Positions 25,369 to 37,789 of a DNA stretch of 64,000 nucleotides are shown one piece after another. The notes under the pieces were generated by a model that was given only the letters and a program-made list of their open reading frames with translations, had not been told where the DNA came from and did no database searches. How positions within the stretch are numbered: position 1 is the first letter of the stretch; every line of letters begins with the position of its first letter. Both the position numbers and the translations under genes were made by a program. Source of the stretch: Pilaira anomala (taxonomy: Eukaryota > Mucoromycota > Mucoromycetes > Mucorales > Mucoraceae); assembly GCA_025716855.1 (NCBI GenBank), contig JAIXMQ010000017.1, positions 372,001 to 436,000 on the forward strand. The letters run 5' to 3'.

Positions 25369-25916
25369 ATAAAACTAGGTACAAATATAGTGCTATTGTA
25401 CCATATATACTAATTGAAGAGTAAGTAAGTGTATCTTTAATCTATATTTATTACTTTAAAATGAGCAGAAAAAATACTTTGTTTTTACTTTTTAATGATT
25501 GTGTCAGAATTGACCAAAGAATTGGGTCTATGTGATAAAAGTTAGACAAATGACTATATGATGTGTGTATAAAAATTGAGGGCGGTTTTATAATATATGA
25601 TGCACTGCATATTATGTACTGTATCAAATGATATAAAAAAAACTATTTTTTTTTCGATTAGAATATTTGGTATGAAATTAGTTAGATCTATATCTTTACA
25701 AAATAGCTTTTACGAACTGTCACAAGCACTAATAAAAAATAGACGCATTTCTTTTTTTTTATGCGTATACATATGCTTCCCGCTTTATGTAAATATGCAA
25801 AAAATTAAAAATCGTATACAATTTCAATTATTTTTTAGTTTTTATTTTGTAAAAAGTAAATCTTGTCTAAGGTACATATATATATATATATATAGGAATT
25901 ATGATAAAATGGTAAT
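25369..25916. other. Intergenic, AT-rich
   Basis: Nothing recognisable. A short frame at 25597-25920 ends in an (AT)n tract and has no coding character. This is the shared 3' side of unknown copy 2 and MFS copy B. Confidence 0.5.
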
Positions 25917-27593
25917 CTAATCTTTAATGCCTCTACGTCTCAAATTGATAGGTTCTTCTCCTGCAAAGAAATTAGCAACGACAGAAAACACTGCTAATGC
26001 TAAAGAAGTATACCATAAAGACATATAGCTATGGGTTTTATCGAAAATCACACCACCGACATATGCACCTAGGAAAGCTCCAATTTGATGACCCACAAAA
26101 CTAATTGCAGACAATGTACCCAGATAGCGATGCCCAAAAACATCGCCGATGAACTTTGTAGTAAGTGGTACTGTTGATAACCAAACAAACTATATAATTA
26201 TATATATTTTTTTTTAGCATTATTATTATAATAGGAGAATTACGCAAAAATAATAACTTACACCAAAAAGACAGGAGAAAACCATAACAGTTGCCAATGA
26301 TATGGGAACAAAAACAAAAATAACAAAAAGAATAGCTCTCAATAGGTATAATATAGTTAAACAGATGCGTGGAGAGATGTAGTTTGTGATGTAACCAGTG
26401 GCAATGGAACCTGCCATAGAACCTGCTCCAAGGATAGACATTGTCCAGGCTAAGAGAAAAGGGGAATTAATATTTATAATAAAAGATCGAAGTAATGTTT
26501 TGCATAAAATAATACCTGCTAGCGAAGGGTCAATTCCTTGATCTTGCTAAATAAAATTTTAAAAAAAATATATTCTAATGAGTGATAAAGGTATATACAT
26601 ATTTATATTTATGTATAAATGTACTAACAAGATAAGCAGGTAAATGGGTGGCTAAAAAAGCGACATGAAACCCACATACACTAAATCCTAAACTGATCAT
26701 AATAAAGGTAGGTGAAGCAAATGCTTCCTTTATTGCTTCATTAATGGTTGGAGCAGAAAAGTTATCTTTTTCATTTTTTTCCAAGTCTGTCGTTATTTTC
26801 TCATCTGTCACTGTGTCTTGTTTTTTATCGTCCAGTAATTCAGTCTGATCAACTACGGTAGGTGGTAATGGAGGTTTTGCAGGTATAGTTTGTAAAAAGT
26901 AAGATAATGGAATAGTAGCAGCAACAACACAACCTAATAGATAATACAGGTAGAGAGATGAGTAAATGTACATAAAAAAACATGATACGAAACGTGATAT
27001 ATACCTAGTACTACAAATGACATTTTCCATTGAATTGCTACTACCATTTCTCTTGCGATAGGTAAAAAGATGACCTGACCAAAGCTACCAAAACCAGAGA
27101 CTAAACCGAATGCGACAGCTTGTTGTTTTGAATTTTGTGGGAACCGTCTACCAATGGAAGCCAGAATGACTGGAAATGAATTACCGCCTGCGGCTGTACC
27201 GAGGACAATAGCGTAAGCGAAAATGAAGAGACCAGATGATCGATCCGATGCATAGAGTATAAATAATCCGATAGAGAAAAAAGTACAGGCTACACAAATA
27301 CATTTGCCGAACCCCCATTTACGCTCTGCAAAATAGACGATAAAAGGTTGTGAAAATCCCCAAAGGAGTTGAAATAAACCGGCTGCAACAGAAAATGTAG
27401 ATCGATCCCAACCTGTGCTCTTTGTAATGGGAATCAGAAACACACCAACTGTTTGTCTTACACCGAAACTACAACAAAGAATAACAGAACCGGCAATACA
27501 TGACATGATCTGTGAATTCAGTAGTCTTTCTTTTAATGATACCTCTTTTATTGTATCATCTTTTACTGTAACATTACTGCTATCTACTTCCAT
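25917..27593 (-). CDS. MFS transporter, monocarboxylate-porter-like (copy B)
   Basis: Paralogue of the gene at 17534-19470. Exons: 27593-27005, 26933-26629, 26546-26516, 26449-26262, 26189-25917; 461 aa. It keeps QTVGVFLIPITKSTGWDR, LFQLLWGFSQPF, LYASDRSSGLFIF, GTAAGGNSF, NSKQQAVAFG, GFHVAFLATHLPAYL and the terminal SAISFVGHQIGAFLGAYVGG. The central loop is shorter than in copy A and also acidic. Intron phases (1,0,1,0) and the 31-nt and 188-nt internal exons are identical in both copies. A (CT)n tract (27749-27784) and poly(T) lie upstream. Substrate unknown. Confidence 0.85.
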
Positions 27594-27748
27594 TTGATAC
27601 AGAAAGAATGGAAAAAAAAGGGGGGGGAGTGATGGAAAAAAATCAAAAAGAAGAAGAAAAATGTTTTTTTTTTTTTTTTATATAACGCTTTAATTAAGCT
27701 TCACTCGATCCTTTTGATTCGCTTAAAACTATACTCCGTAGTGTGTAA

Positions 27749-27784
<36 letters not shown>

Positions 27785-29897
27785 GTTAGCTATCATTTTC
27801 TCAGGCTTTTGAAATGGGTAAAATTATCGCCAATTGGCTCCCACATAAAAACAATACGTAGATGACGCTATATTGGTCATAACAAACTTTATCTTTTGCA
27901 TTATTCAGGTCCATTAGGTTTGAAATCGAGAACTTCGACTTTCAGATGAAATATTTAAAAGCGAGAACTCTGAAAAAAAAAAGAAGTCTTTTTTTTTTAT
28001 ACAAATGATTTCATCAACTAGGGTGCATTGTGCTTAAAATATAGGTTTTAAACTGTTTATTTTTTCTGCATTTGCTAACTGAACCTATTGTATCGGGATC
28101 AGACAAGTAAAAATATACATTTTGTAATTTTAAGGTTTAAAATTGACCTAAGGTGACTTGGTGTTGCTGACTAATTCTGTATCGATATGGTTTTCCGAAT
28201 CGAATTGTAGGTTTTTTGGTTTCTATATTTAACGAGCTTTTTTTAAAACAGAATATTTGATCTGTAACTTAAAAGCTTGATTTTGTATGTATGATGGTGC
28301 TAAAATAATTGGGCCGGACAAAATAAAATACAATTATCAAAAAGTTGAGAGTTAAAAAACGATAGTTACCAAAAGTAAATATTGGTTTATTATTTGTTTT
28401 TAGATACATGTAGTATTGTCGTTTGTTGATATTTGTCGTAGCGAATATGTTTATGTATATGCAAGTTGTCTGATGTATGCTCTCTAGTAGAAGTCTCGAT
28501 AAATAGTAAATAAAATGAATTGAGTGATATAAAACTATCAAATGTAATCTACTTTATAATAACCGATAATATTTGTGTTGTTTGGATCAAAGTGTGATGA
28601 AAAAAGTAACCATGCGTTTTAAAAGGAGAGAGGGAAAAATGCTACAAAAACCGTAAATATTTGTTTAAAACAGGATAAATTGCCTTTGTATAACAATAGA
28701 AAAATATACTCCCACGCATGCATGATCTCCAAAACGTGTACATAAAACACACCAATTGCTTAAAATAAGACTACTCATATAATCCTTTACTGTTTTTATT
28801 TTGTAAGAGGTTTAATATATATTTGATGAAAGTACAATGTAAATTAATTTATCTTTCTATTAGTAACGGTAACGATGAAATAATATATGTGTATAATGGA
28901 ATATATTAGAAATAATTATATCAGTTTCTTCACAAAAGACCAATTTGTCTATTCCTAATTCAATTATTACTCTTCAAAAGTGTTGAATTCATTATACATA
29001 TATATTATATCTATGTATATGTAATATGTTACATCAATAATTAGAAAACGAGTAAACTGCTGATCCGTTTTCTCGGTGTTAACAAAAAAAAAAAGCTTAA
29101 AATATTTGGACTTGTGACCACATAATATTTTTTTTTTCAAAAGAAAAGGATATTATAGTAGATATATATATTATAATATGTGTAAGTCGCGAAAGTAAAA
29201 ATTTATTTTCTCTTTTTAATTGATTTAGTTTTACTTTTCTCTTTCCTAAGTTACTTCGCATACATGTACATAGATCTATCCGGGATTATCACATGATAAT
29301 CCGGGAATGAGTATATTTTTGATTGATGGTACCTTAAGAGATAAACTTTTCTCTTTAGTTCTAACAATGTGAAATATGTCATAAATAATGTTTTTAAATA
29401 AAGATTAGTGACTAATTGTGCTATTAGACTTTCATGCGAAAATACTCCACTTTGCCTATGTATGCGAGTGCTAACTATATTTTTTTTTTGAAGTTGTTAT
29501 TTCGAGCTAAATCTTTTAAGTGATTTACCTATTTGCATGAAAAAATCAAGATCTCGTATTTATAATGTATCCAATGAAATTACAAGCGCGGATAAAGGTA
29601 CACACTCATTTGTATTATTTTTTCGTTCTTTCCTTATAATTAACTTTCATCCTTTCTTATCAAAAAGATATATATGTATTTAACACGACCAAATTGATTT
29701 AAGCTCCAAAAGAGATCCATGATGTCATGTATTAAAGCAAAGCGGTTATTTAAACAATAACAATAAAACCACTTACTTCAAACAACAAAAGCCTTTTTAC
29801 AATCAACGTGTAACCTACAACTAATAAAAAATAAATATAGCGCATGTGATTTAATCCTATATATCTTAAAAGGAAAGAAAAAAAATAACAACAGCAG

Positions 29898-29930
<33 letters not shown>

Positions 29931-30017
29931 ATCATCCCCTTTTTTTTTCTTTTTTATTTTTCTCTTTTCTAGTGAAGACCTTTTATATATATATATATAT
30001 ACACATAAATAGAAAAT
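27594..30017. other. Intergenic, 2.4 kb
   Basis: No gene supported. It contains a (CT)n microsatellite at 27749-27784, a perfect 8-bp-arm palindrome at 29283-29302 and an A29 run near 29900. Coding bias is absent on both strands. Confidence 0.5.
29283..29302. repeat. Short palindrome around TCACATGA
   Basis: Arms GGATTATC and GATAATCC with a 4-nt loop ACAT. The centre reads ATCACATGAT, an E-box-like core also found in the triple array at 34551-34578. Could be a protein-binding site; no terminator role is expected here. Confidence 0.45.
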
Positions 30018-31157
30018 ATGACACAACCACAACCACAACCACAACCTACGTCTTCACAACAACAACAATCTTCGCCTAACTTACAAAATCAGCAACAGGC
30101 ACAACAGCAGCAACAAGGAGGAGGGTTTTATCCTGGATATATGGAACAACCCGGTATTTTAGATACGATGAAACGTAAAATTCGAGAAGTAACTACAGGA
30201 TACAAAACAATGGATCCAATGATGATGGCAAGGTATGCTGGTGGAGGAGGTATGGGAGCTGGAGGTGCAATGATGATGCCAGGTTCTGGTATGTATCCAC
30301 ATATGATGCAAAACCCAATGATGAATGCGGGTGGTGGTGGTGGTGGTATGGAAGAAATGATGCAACAACAACAACAACAACAACAAATGATACAACAGTT
30401 GCCTCCACAACAGCAACAACAAGCTTTAATGATGGCTATGATGATGATGAATGGTAATGGTGCTGGTGCTGGTGGTTCCGGTATGATGGGCGGCGCTGGC
30501 GCTGGAATGATGGGTGGTGGTGCTGGAGCCGGAATGATGGGTTCTGGTGCTGGTGGTGGATATGGTGGACTACAACAGCAAATGCAACAAATGCAACAAA
30601 ATCCAATGTATGCAAGTATGATGAGTGGTGCTGGAGGAGGGATGAATGGTATGGGTGGCATGAATGGTATGGGTATGGGTGGTATGGGCATGAATGGTAT
30701 GAATGGTATGAATGGTATGGGTGGTATGGGTGGTATGGGTGGTATGAATAGTATGGGTGGTATGAATGGTATATCTCCAAGTAGTAGTATGATGATGCCA
30801 AATAGTATGGGAGGTAGCAATATGTTGCAGCAACAGCAAATGATGGCTGCTATGCTAAATCCCTATCAACAGCAACAACAGCAGCAAATGCTAGGTTATC
30901 CTGGCGGAGGAATGAACTCTCTTTATGGTTCACAACAACATATGATGGGATATCCGGGTGCTACAGCGGGTGGTGGTGGTTATGGTGGTGGATATTCAGG
31001 ACAGCAAGGATACGAACCTTCTAATAGCTACTATTACAGTAATGGAGTAGCAACACCTTATGGCTCAAGTGGGTATCAAAGAAGTGGTATGGATCCATAT
31101 AGTAATTACCAAGATCCATACGAGACTTATGGATCGAGAAGAGGAGGATACATGTAA
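30018..31157 (+). CDS. Met/Gly/Gln-rich low-complexity protein
   Basis: Single-exon, 379 aa. The N-terminus is a QP/Q tract (residues 2-35), then a more ordered segment GFYPGYMEQPGILDTMKRK followed by REVTTGYKTMDPMM (about 36-70), then about 250 residues of Met/Gly/Asn repeats (GMGGMNGM type) broken by poly-Q, and a Tyr/Gly/Ser-rich tail ending RRGGYM. The composition is prion-like/phase-separating, as in RNA-granule or coat proteins, but no folded domain is recognised. The methionine content is exceptional. The start at 30018 is the first ATG and follows an A/T-rich leader. Function unknown. The reverse-strand frames are shadows of the repeats. Confidence 0.75.
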   Translation: MTQPQPQPQPTSSQQQQSSPNLQNQQQAQQQQQGGGFYPGYMEQPGILDTMKRKIREVTTGYKTMDPMMMARYAGGGGMGAGGAMMMPGSGMYPHMMQNPMMNAGGGGGGMEEMMQQQQQQQQMIQQLPPQQQQQALMMAMMMMNGNGAGAGGSGMMGGAGAGMMGGGAGAGMMGSGAGGGYGGLQQQMQQMQQNPMYASMMSGAGGGMNGMGGMNGMGMGGMGMNGMNGMNGMGGMGGMGGMNSMGGMNGISPSSSMMMPNSMGGSNMLQQQQMMAAMLNPYQQQQQQQMLGYPGGGMNSLYGSQQHMMGYPGATAGGGGYGGGYSGQQGYEPSNSYYYSNGVATPYGSSGYQRSGMDPYSNYQDPYETYGSRRGGYM

Positions 31158-31431
31158 TACAATTAATAAATATATATATACACATACATACATACATACA
31201 TCATTATCATACTACATCATTACGCGTATTTAAAACTCCTCGTATAAGAAAGAAAGAGAGGTGATGGTGAAAGTCATCAAGATGACGTGCAACCACAGCC
31301 CGAAAAAAAAAAAAAAAAAAGTGAACACAATAGCTTATTTATTTTACCAGTTTAATTTTTTTTTTCCCCTTTATTTTTTTTTTTTTTTTTTAATTTTTAT
31401 TTTTTTCATCTGAATTCTAAAGAAAATAACT

Positions 31432-33922
31432 ATGGATTCACAACTTATTAAAACAGGTAAAAGAAATAACTAAATAAGAAAACATAGAGTATAGACTTGA
31501 TAAATAACAAAAAAAGGGGTTATAAAATAGTTAATAAACTACAAGACGCTTTTGCAACAGTTGGAGTTCATAACCCCGTGGATTTACCACAAATTGCAGT
31601 TATTGGTTCTCAATCTAGTGGTAAAAGTTCAGTTTTAGAAAATATTGTGGGTAGAGACTTTTTACCGCGAGGAACTGGTATTGTTACCCGAAGACCTCTT
31701 GTAAAGTATAAAAAAAAAAGGGGGGTGTGTTTCTCTTCTTTTTTTTTTTGTTTCCATCTAACTTTATTTATTTAGATTCTTCAATTAATCAACCGAGCAG
31801 CAGCAACGAATTCTAATCCAACTTCACCCAACCCTGATAAAGACAATGTATCTAGTGATGCTCAAGAGAATCCAGATGAATGGGGAGAGTTTTTACATTT
31901 ACCAGGTCAAAAATTCTACAACTTTAACAAAATCCGGGAAGAAATTGTTAAGGATACAGAATTAAAGACGGGTAAAAATGTTGGTATCTCACCTCAACCT
32001 ATCAACCTTCGTATCTTTTCTCCCAATGTATTGACATTAACTTTAATTGATTTACCTGGTTTAACTAAAGTACCTGTTGGTGATCAACCTAAAGATATTG
32101 AAAAGCAAATTCGTGATATGTTACTCAAGTATATTACAAAGCCAAATGCTATTATCTTGGCAGTTACTGGAGCTAATACTGATTTAGCCAACTCAGATGG
32201 TTTAAAGTTAGCTAGAGAAGTGGACCCTGAAGGACTTCGTACAATTGGTGTATTAACTAAAGTTGATTTAATGGATCAAGGTACAGATGTGATTGATATT
32301 TTGGCTGGTAGAGTTATTCCACTTAGATTAGGTTATGTTCCTGTTGTAAATCGTGGTCAACGCGATATTGATCAAAAGAAATCAATTTCAAAAGCTCTTA
32401 GTGCTGAGCGTGAATATTTTGAAAATCATGCCTCCTATAGAAGTAAAGCTCAATATTGTGGTACTCCCTTTTTGGCTCGTAAATTAAATATGATTTTAAT
32501 GCATCATATTCGTAATACCTTACCCGAAATTAAGGCAAAGATTCAAGCTGCTTTACAAAAGTATCAACAAGAATTATTACAATTAGGTGATCCATTAAAT
32601 GATGGTTCTAATTCTGGTCAAGCTAATTTAGTTTTAAATATTATTACTGAATTTTGTACTGAATTTAGAACTATTATTGATGGTAACTCGAATGATTTAA
32701 CAAGTTTTGAATTATCTGGTGGTGCTAGAATTAGTTTTGTTTTCCATGAATTGTATTCTAATGGTGTTAAAAGTGTTGATCCTTTGGAACAAATTAAAGA
32801 TGTTGATATTCGTACTATTCTTTATAATTCTTCTGGTTCTTCTCCTGCTCTCTTTGTTGCTACAACTGCTTTTGAAGTCATCATTAAACAACAAATTAAA
32901 CGTTTAGAAGAACCTAGTGTCAAGTGTATCAATATGGTTTATGATGAATTAGTTCGTATCTTGAGTCAATTATTAAATAAGCAATTCTTTAAGCGTTTCC
33001 CTGCTCTTAAAGAAAGATTCTATCAAGTCGTTTTATCCTTCTTTAAAAAGGCTTTGACTCCTACAAACAAACTTGTTACTGATCTTGTCGCGTAAGTATT
33101 ATATATGCAATATACATAATTTCATTCTTTTTAATCCTAACGATATTATACCTATAGTATGGAATCTTGTTATATTAATACTGCTCATCCTGACTTTTTA
33201 AGTGGTCATCAAGCTATTGCTATTGTCAATGAACAATTACAAGCTAAAAATCATCCTGCTCAAATTACAGATAAACAACACAATAATACCAATATCAATA
33301 GCAATCCCAGACAACAACAGTTAACTGCACTTCAAACTAATACTAACTCAAGTGCTTCTAGTTACGATTCTAATAATGATACCAATGGTTCCTTCTTTGG
33401 CAGTTTTTTTGCAGGACCCAAAAAGACCAAAAAGACTGTAGGTGGTTTAATGGAAGCTGTAAGTATAATTGGATGATATTTATTATATATTTGTATATTT
33501 TCTTATCTTTTTTTTTTTTTTTTTTCTTAGCCTCCTGCTACTTTGAAAGCAATGGGTGCTTTATCCGAACGTGAATTTACCGAAACTGAAGTTATTAGTA
33601 AAGTATTATGATACAAAAAAAAAAAAAAAAAAAAAAAAAGAAGACTTATTAATTTTAATTTCTTTTATTAGAACTCTTGATTCAATCTTACTACAATATT
33701 GTAAAGCGTACCATGATTGATATGGTTCCTAAAGCCATCATGTTAAATTTGGTAAACCATGCCAAGGAAGAACTTCAAAGAGAATTATTATCTGAATTAT
33801 ACAAGGTAGACGTCTTGACTGAATTATTACAAGAATCTGAATTTACACAACAAAGAAGAAAGGAATGTAAAAAGATGATTGAAGCTTTACAAAAGGCTGA
33901 TGAAATTGTTGGATCTGTTTAA
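31432..33922 (+). CDS. VPS1: Dynamin-related GTPase Vps1
   Basis: Membrane-scission GTPase for Golgi/endosome-to-vacuole traffic, endocytosis and peroxisome division. Six exons: 31432-31456, 31531-31700, 31776-33091, 33158-33458, 33531-33597, 33672-33922; 709 aa, matching yeast Vps1 (704). Seen: [15 protein letters not shown]-terminus, P-loop [15 protein letters not shown]3 [10 protein letters not shown]4 TKVD, stalk, a Gln/Asn/Ser-rich variable insert (about 500-560) ahead of GGLMEA, and the C-terminal GED ([14 protein letters not shown] ... [12 protein letters not shown]). No PH or proline-rich domain, as expected for Vps1 rather than classical dynamin. The tiny first exon (25 nt) is forced by the reading frame. 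Confidence 0.96.
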
Positions 33923-34409
33923 TACCCATACTACCTCTTCTTATTATCTTGATAAATTCAAAAAAAAAAAAAAAAAAAAAATATTCGAGAGAAATAATAA
34001 AGAAATAATTATAATCATATCATACGTTTATGTTGATCCAGAACATTTATTGACTTAAAAATATTTTATTTGTCGCTTAATGTGTGTGTAATTATGACTT
34101 CCTATGTACGAAATGTTTATTATTAAAGAAGATCGTCGACACATGAACAATTGTTTGACAAAAATAAGTAATACGTAATCCACGAGTCTACGTAAGAGGA
34201 TATCGGTTGGGGATCAGTAATCTTTGCTTCAAAAATCTTCTAATGTTGCCAATGCTTCTTTTTAAATCCAAATATTCGGCTCAGGTAAAAAAAAAAATCA
34301 TGCGAACCCCCAACCAATGAAAACATATATTTTTAAAAATTCCTCTCTTCTTTTCCAGAGCAAAAAGAAAAAACATTTTGTTACCAAGGGAAGCCATCAA
34401 AAAGGATGG
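33923..34409. other. Intergenic, VPS1 3' side to tRNA
   Basis: AT-rich, no gene. Directly before 34410 lies the A5 run that reads as the T-tract terminator of the tRNA gene on the other strand. Confidence 0.5.
34399..34403 (-). terminator. RNA polymerase III terminator of tRNA-Leu
   Basis: T5 on the minus strand, 6 nt after the discriminator base of the tRNA; the expected Pol III stop signal. Confidence 0.75.
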
Positions 34410-34491
34410 TGCAGGCTGCGAGATTCGAACTCGCGCCACTTGCGTGAATACGACCTGAACATATCGCGTTAGACCACTCCGCCAAGCCTGC
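34410..34491 (-). tRNA. tRNA-Leu (anticodon CAG)
   Basis: Read on the minus strand. Acceptor stem GCAGGCT / AGCCTGC with discriminator A; D-stem GCG/CGC; anticodon stem ATATG/CGTAT around loop TTCAGGT, giving anticodon CAG at 34457-34455; a class II variable arm (CAC GCAA GTG); T-stem GCGAG/CTCGC around TTCGAAT. The long variable arm plus CAG identify leucine. There is no intron. It decodes CUG as leucine, that is, the standard code rather than the yeast CUG-serine code, whose serine tRNA differs in its discriminator and arm structure. Confidence 0.93.
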
Positions 34492-34550
34492 CCTGTATCG
34501 CGTTTGAAAATTTTAAAATATTTTATATCTTAAAATTTTTAAAAAAAAAT

Positions 34551-34578
34551 CACGTGATCTACACGTGATAGTCACATG
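34551..34578. promoter_or_regulatory. Three CACRTG boxes at 11-bp spacing
   Basis: CACGTG at 34551 and 34562 and CACATG at 34573, each followed by AT, spaced exactly one helical turn apart. CACGTG is the core of Cbf1/Pho4/USF-type bHLH sites. The cluster lies 60-87 bp upstream of the tRNA-Leu 5' end and about 165 bp upstream of the MYG1 start codon, so it could serve either. Confidence 0.5.
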
Positions 34579-34741
34579 ATTTCTTAAGGTTATCAACAAT
34601 TTTAATTGGCTATTTTGATTTTAAGGTACCAGGAGGATGGATTAATGTACCTGTGGCTTATGATTTGACATTTAGCATTTTGTTCTGATTTGGGTTTCAA
34701 AAAAAAAATTTCTTTTTCAATAACTTACATTAATGCTTAGA

Positions 34742-36093
34742 ATGGTCAAAGTAAGTAACAAAAAAACCGAGCCAGTAACATAAAGTAGAAAGAGACGTGA
34801 TATTAAAGTTATATTATTAGACTATTGGTACACACAGCGGTCATTTTCATTGGTAATTTATTGTATTTTCCTTAACACCACTTTGTTCAGGACAAAGGAC
34901 TAAAGTATTCCATTTTTATGTAGCGACGAAGCTTTGGCCGTTTCTTTATTAAAGCGTACAAAGGAATTCCAAGGTGCCGCTTTGATCCGTACTCGTGACG
35001 CTACCAAGTTAGCTGAGTGTGACATTGTTGTTGATGTTGGAGGTGTTTATGATCCTGCTACTCATAGATATGATCACCATCAAGTAAGAATGAAGAGATT
35101 GTGCATATTGTTACAGGGCAACCAGTTACTTATATATATATATTTTTTTTACTAGCGTGGATTCACAGAGACTTTTGATAATAAGCACAAAACCAAGTTG
35201 AGTTCTGCTGGTTTAGTTTACAAGTATGATAAATTTGGAATTGTATATTTGGAACGAATGGATAATTAACTTTTATTTTTGATAATAGACATTTTGGTAA
35301 GGAAGTTGTTATGAACCTTCTTGATAAGACCGATATTGATTCCGATGTTGAGATGCTTTATGAAAAGACTTACCACGTAAATACCTTTTATATATGTATA
35401 TCAATAAGTGCGACAATGAATACTAATTTTTTTTTTTTTTTAAAAAAAAAAAAAATTAAATAGGGATTCGTTGAGGCTTTAGATGCTAACGACAATGGTA
35501 TTAGTGCTTATCCTAGTAATATCGATCCTTTGTATAAGGAGTCACCCACCAGTCTTTATCACAGAGTTGCCAAAAAGAACCCTACTTGGAACAACCCTAT
35601 GTCTGATGCTGAAATTGACGCTCGTTTCATTGAAGCTTCAGAAATGGCCGGTAACGAATTAGTAGATTATGTTCTTGGTCTTAAGAACAACTGGTTACCT
35701 GCTCGTTCTCTTGTTGTTGAAGCTCTTGACAAGGCCCATGAAATTAATGCTTCTGGTCGTGTTATTGCTCTTGAGCGTGCCTGTCCCTGGAAGGAACATT
35801 TATTGGATCTTGAAAAGGAACGTGGTTTAGTTGATGACAAATCTATCTTATACGTCCTTTACCCAGAATCTTCTCCTGAAGGTAACTGGCGTATTCAATG
35901 TGTTCCTCTTCGTGCTGAAGGCTTTGAGAACAGAAAGAGCTTGCCTGAAGCTTGGAGAGGTTTCCGTGATGATGAATTGAGCCGTATCTCTGGTGTTGAC
36001 GGTTGTATCTTTATTCATGCTGGTGGTTTCATTGGTGGTAACAAAACTCGTGATGGTGCTTGTGAAATGGCCAAACTTGCTTTGGAATTGTAA
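34742..36093 (+). CDS. MYG1: MYG1-family 3'-5' RNA exonuclease
   Basis: Conserved DHH-like phosphoesterase; in animals it is a nucleolar/mitochondrial RNA exonuclease linking nuclear and mitochondrial translation. Six exons: 34742-34750 (9 nt, MVK), 34821-34852, 34924-35083, 35156-35223, 35289-35376, 35464-36093; 328 aa. The first three exons join to MVKTIGTHSGHFHCDEALA, the family's metal-binding start (HSGHFHCDE). Next come DIVVDVGGVYDP and YDHHQRGF (the DHH-like motif), and near the C-terminus IFIHAGGFIGGNKTRDGA. The length matches the family (~330-380). There is no clear mitochondrial presequence. The very small first exon is required to supply the ATG. Confidence 0.93.
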
Positions 36094-36712
36094 ATATATA
36101 ATTTGTTTTAAAATCATAAAAATAAAATTGAACCAAACTGTAGTCTATCTAAATATTGCCTAGTAACATTTTCTTTTAAATGAAATCACTTGACTTTTTT
36201 TTTTTTAAATTGACAATCCGAGTAAGACTAACTTCTAGTTATAGAAGTGCCACAAATTATCCTTTGAAATCAGAGAGTTTTACACCTCAAAAAAAAAAAA
36301 AAAAAAAAAAGATAATAACAATAATGGCTTTAAAGCAAGTTACATTAAAGTTGCTCTTTTCAGTATATACGTTTATGAAGAAAAAGAAATGTTTGAAAAG
36401 ACATTCGCTCCTATGCGAAGGTTCTTGTACGAATAAAGATGATGTAAATGCATTCACTCATGTAATACAAAGTATTACATTTTATATATGATAATTGTTT
36501 TTCTGCCTGACAGTTTTTTTTTTAGATAAAAAACCCATCTTTACATTACAATGTATTGCTGAAAATATTAATGTTTAATACAAACAGTAATGTAATATAG
36601 ATTAGAATATTTTTCAAGAATATTGTTTTGAAAATGCATTATGTAATATACTAAATCACGCTAAACTTTTTTCCTGAAAAGAATAAAGGGATTTTTCTCT
36701 TGGAAAAGAGGC

Positions 36713-36747
<35 letters not shown>

Positions 36748-37789
36748 AAAATCAAATCATAATGTGTGTAGCCAAAAAAAAAAAAAAAAAACTTGGGACT
36801 AATCCAGAAGGAACAGATTTTAAGGAAAACCTTGCAACAAGTTCTTACCGCACCTTTTACCAACGAAACGTAATTCGCCGGTATAAACGATTTTTAAATT
36901 GGGGAGCGAATAGGAATTTTAATAATATCCCTTATGGTAATTAACATATCATTCTTTTGGGTAAATGTAACCTTAAATCATTTTATTACGGCTTTCAACT
37001 AATCATACGAGCACACCAGGTCACTTTTGAGTTGGGTACCTTTTTTTTTCTGTTATTCACACACCAAAAAAAAAAAAAAAAGGTAATAATATCTTTATTA
37101 CGTGGTACTTTGTACTGTTTACTTAAATTTTTTTTTTTATATTAAAAATTCTAAAGTCTTATTCAATTTAATAAAATGACTTGAAGCTACATAAATTCTG
37201 ACAATAATATATCGTTTCTGTTTATATTTTTTCAACATCTGACAAGTACCTTCCGGAGGATTAAAATTTATAATTAGTAGATCCAATAGAGGAGGGTCAC
37301 TGAAGTCGGATCAAAGGCCTTTTGGTAGCGTGAGAGTTAGGGTGTTGAATTTAAATTTCCCACTTACCCTGAATGAAAAATCAAGTAAAATAAAGCATAA
37401 TTACCCAGCAACTGAAAAAGAATATCCGAGGCATTATGAACATTCGACTTTCAACCAATATAAATCATGAAATTGAGGTACCACATGTAACACAATTAAC
37501 CCCACACGATCGGACAATAATTTATTCTGCCTCCTCCCACAATGAGTTACTCATCAAACTTTAAATAGGTGTTGTACTTTTTACAATGATGATTTCATCA
37601 AGGAAAACCAACTTGTCTCTCAGCTAAAACGTAATTTTACAAGGTGTAACCTGATTTTTATATAAAAGCAAGACATGAAATCAATCAATTCCCCAATAAT
37701 ATACTTCATTTTATTTTTATATATACTTTTTTTTAACATAAAAATTAAAAAAAAAACTTTATATATAATATATTTATAAATATAAAAAA
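36094..37789. other. Intergenic, 1.7 kb
   Basis: No gene supported. It holds poly(A)/poly(T) tracts (36290-36310, a T27 run near 36717) and repeated TGTAATA/TATTACA words between 36460 and 36660 that can pair locally. It would contain the promoter of the sugar transporter. Confidence 0.5.

Noticed and set aside
30128..30839. Long minus-strand frames (up to 230 codons) opposite the Met/Gly-rich gene
   Set aside because: Antisense shadow of a low-complexity sequence; composition (Pro/Ile or His/Thr runs) mirrors the plus-strand repeat.
37290..37400. Possible second tRNA near the sugar transporter promoter
   Set aside because: No complete cloverleaf: no matching acceptor stem and no TTCGA-type T-loop.
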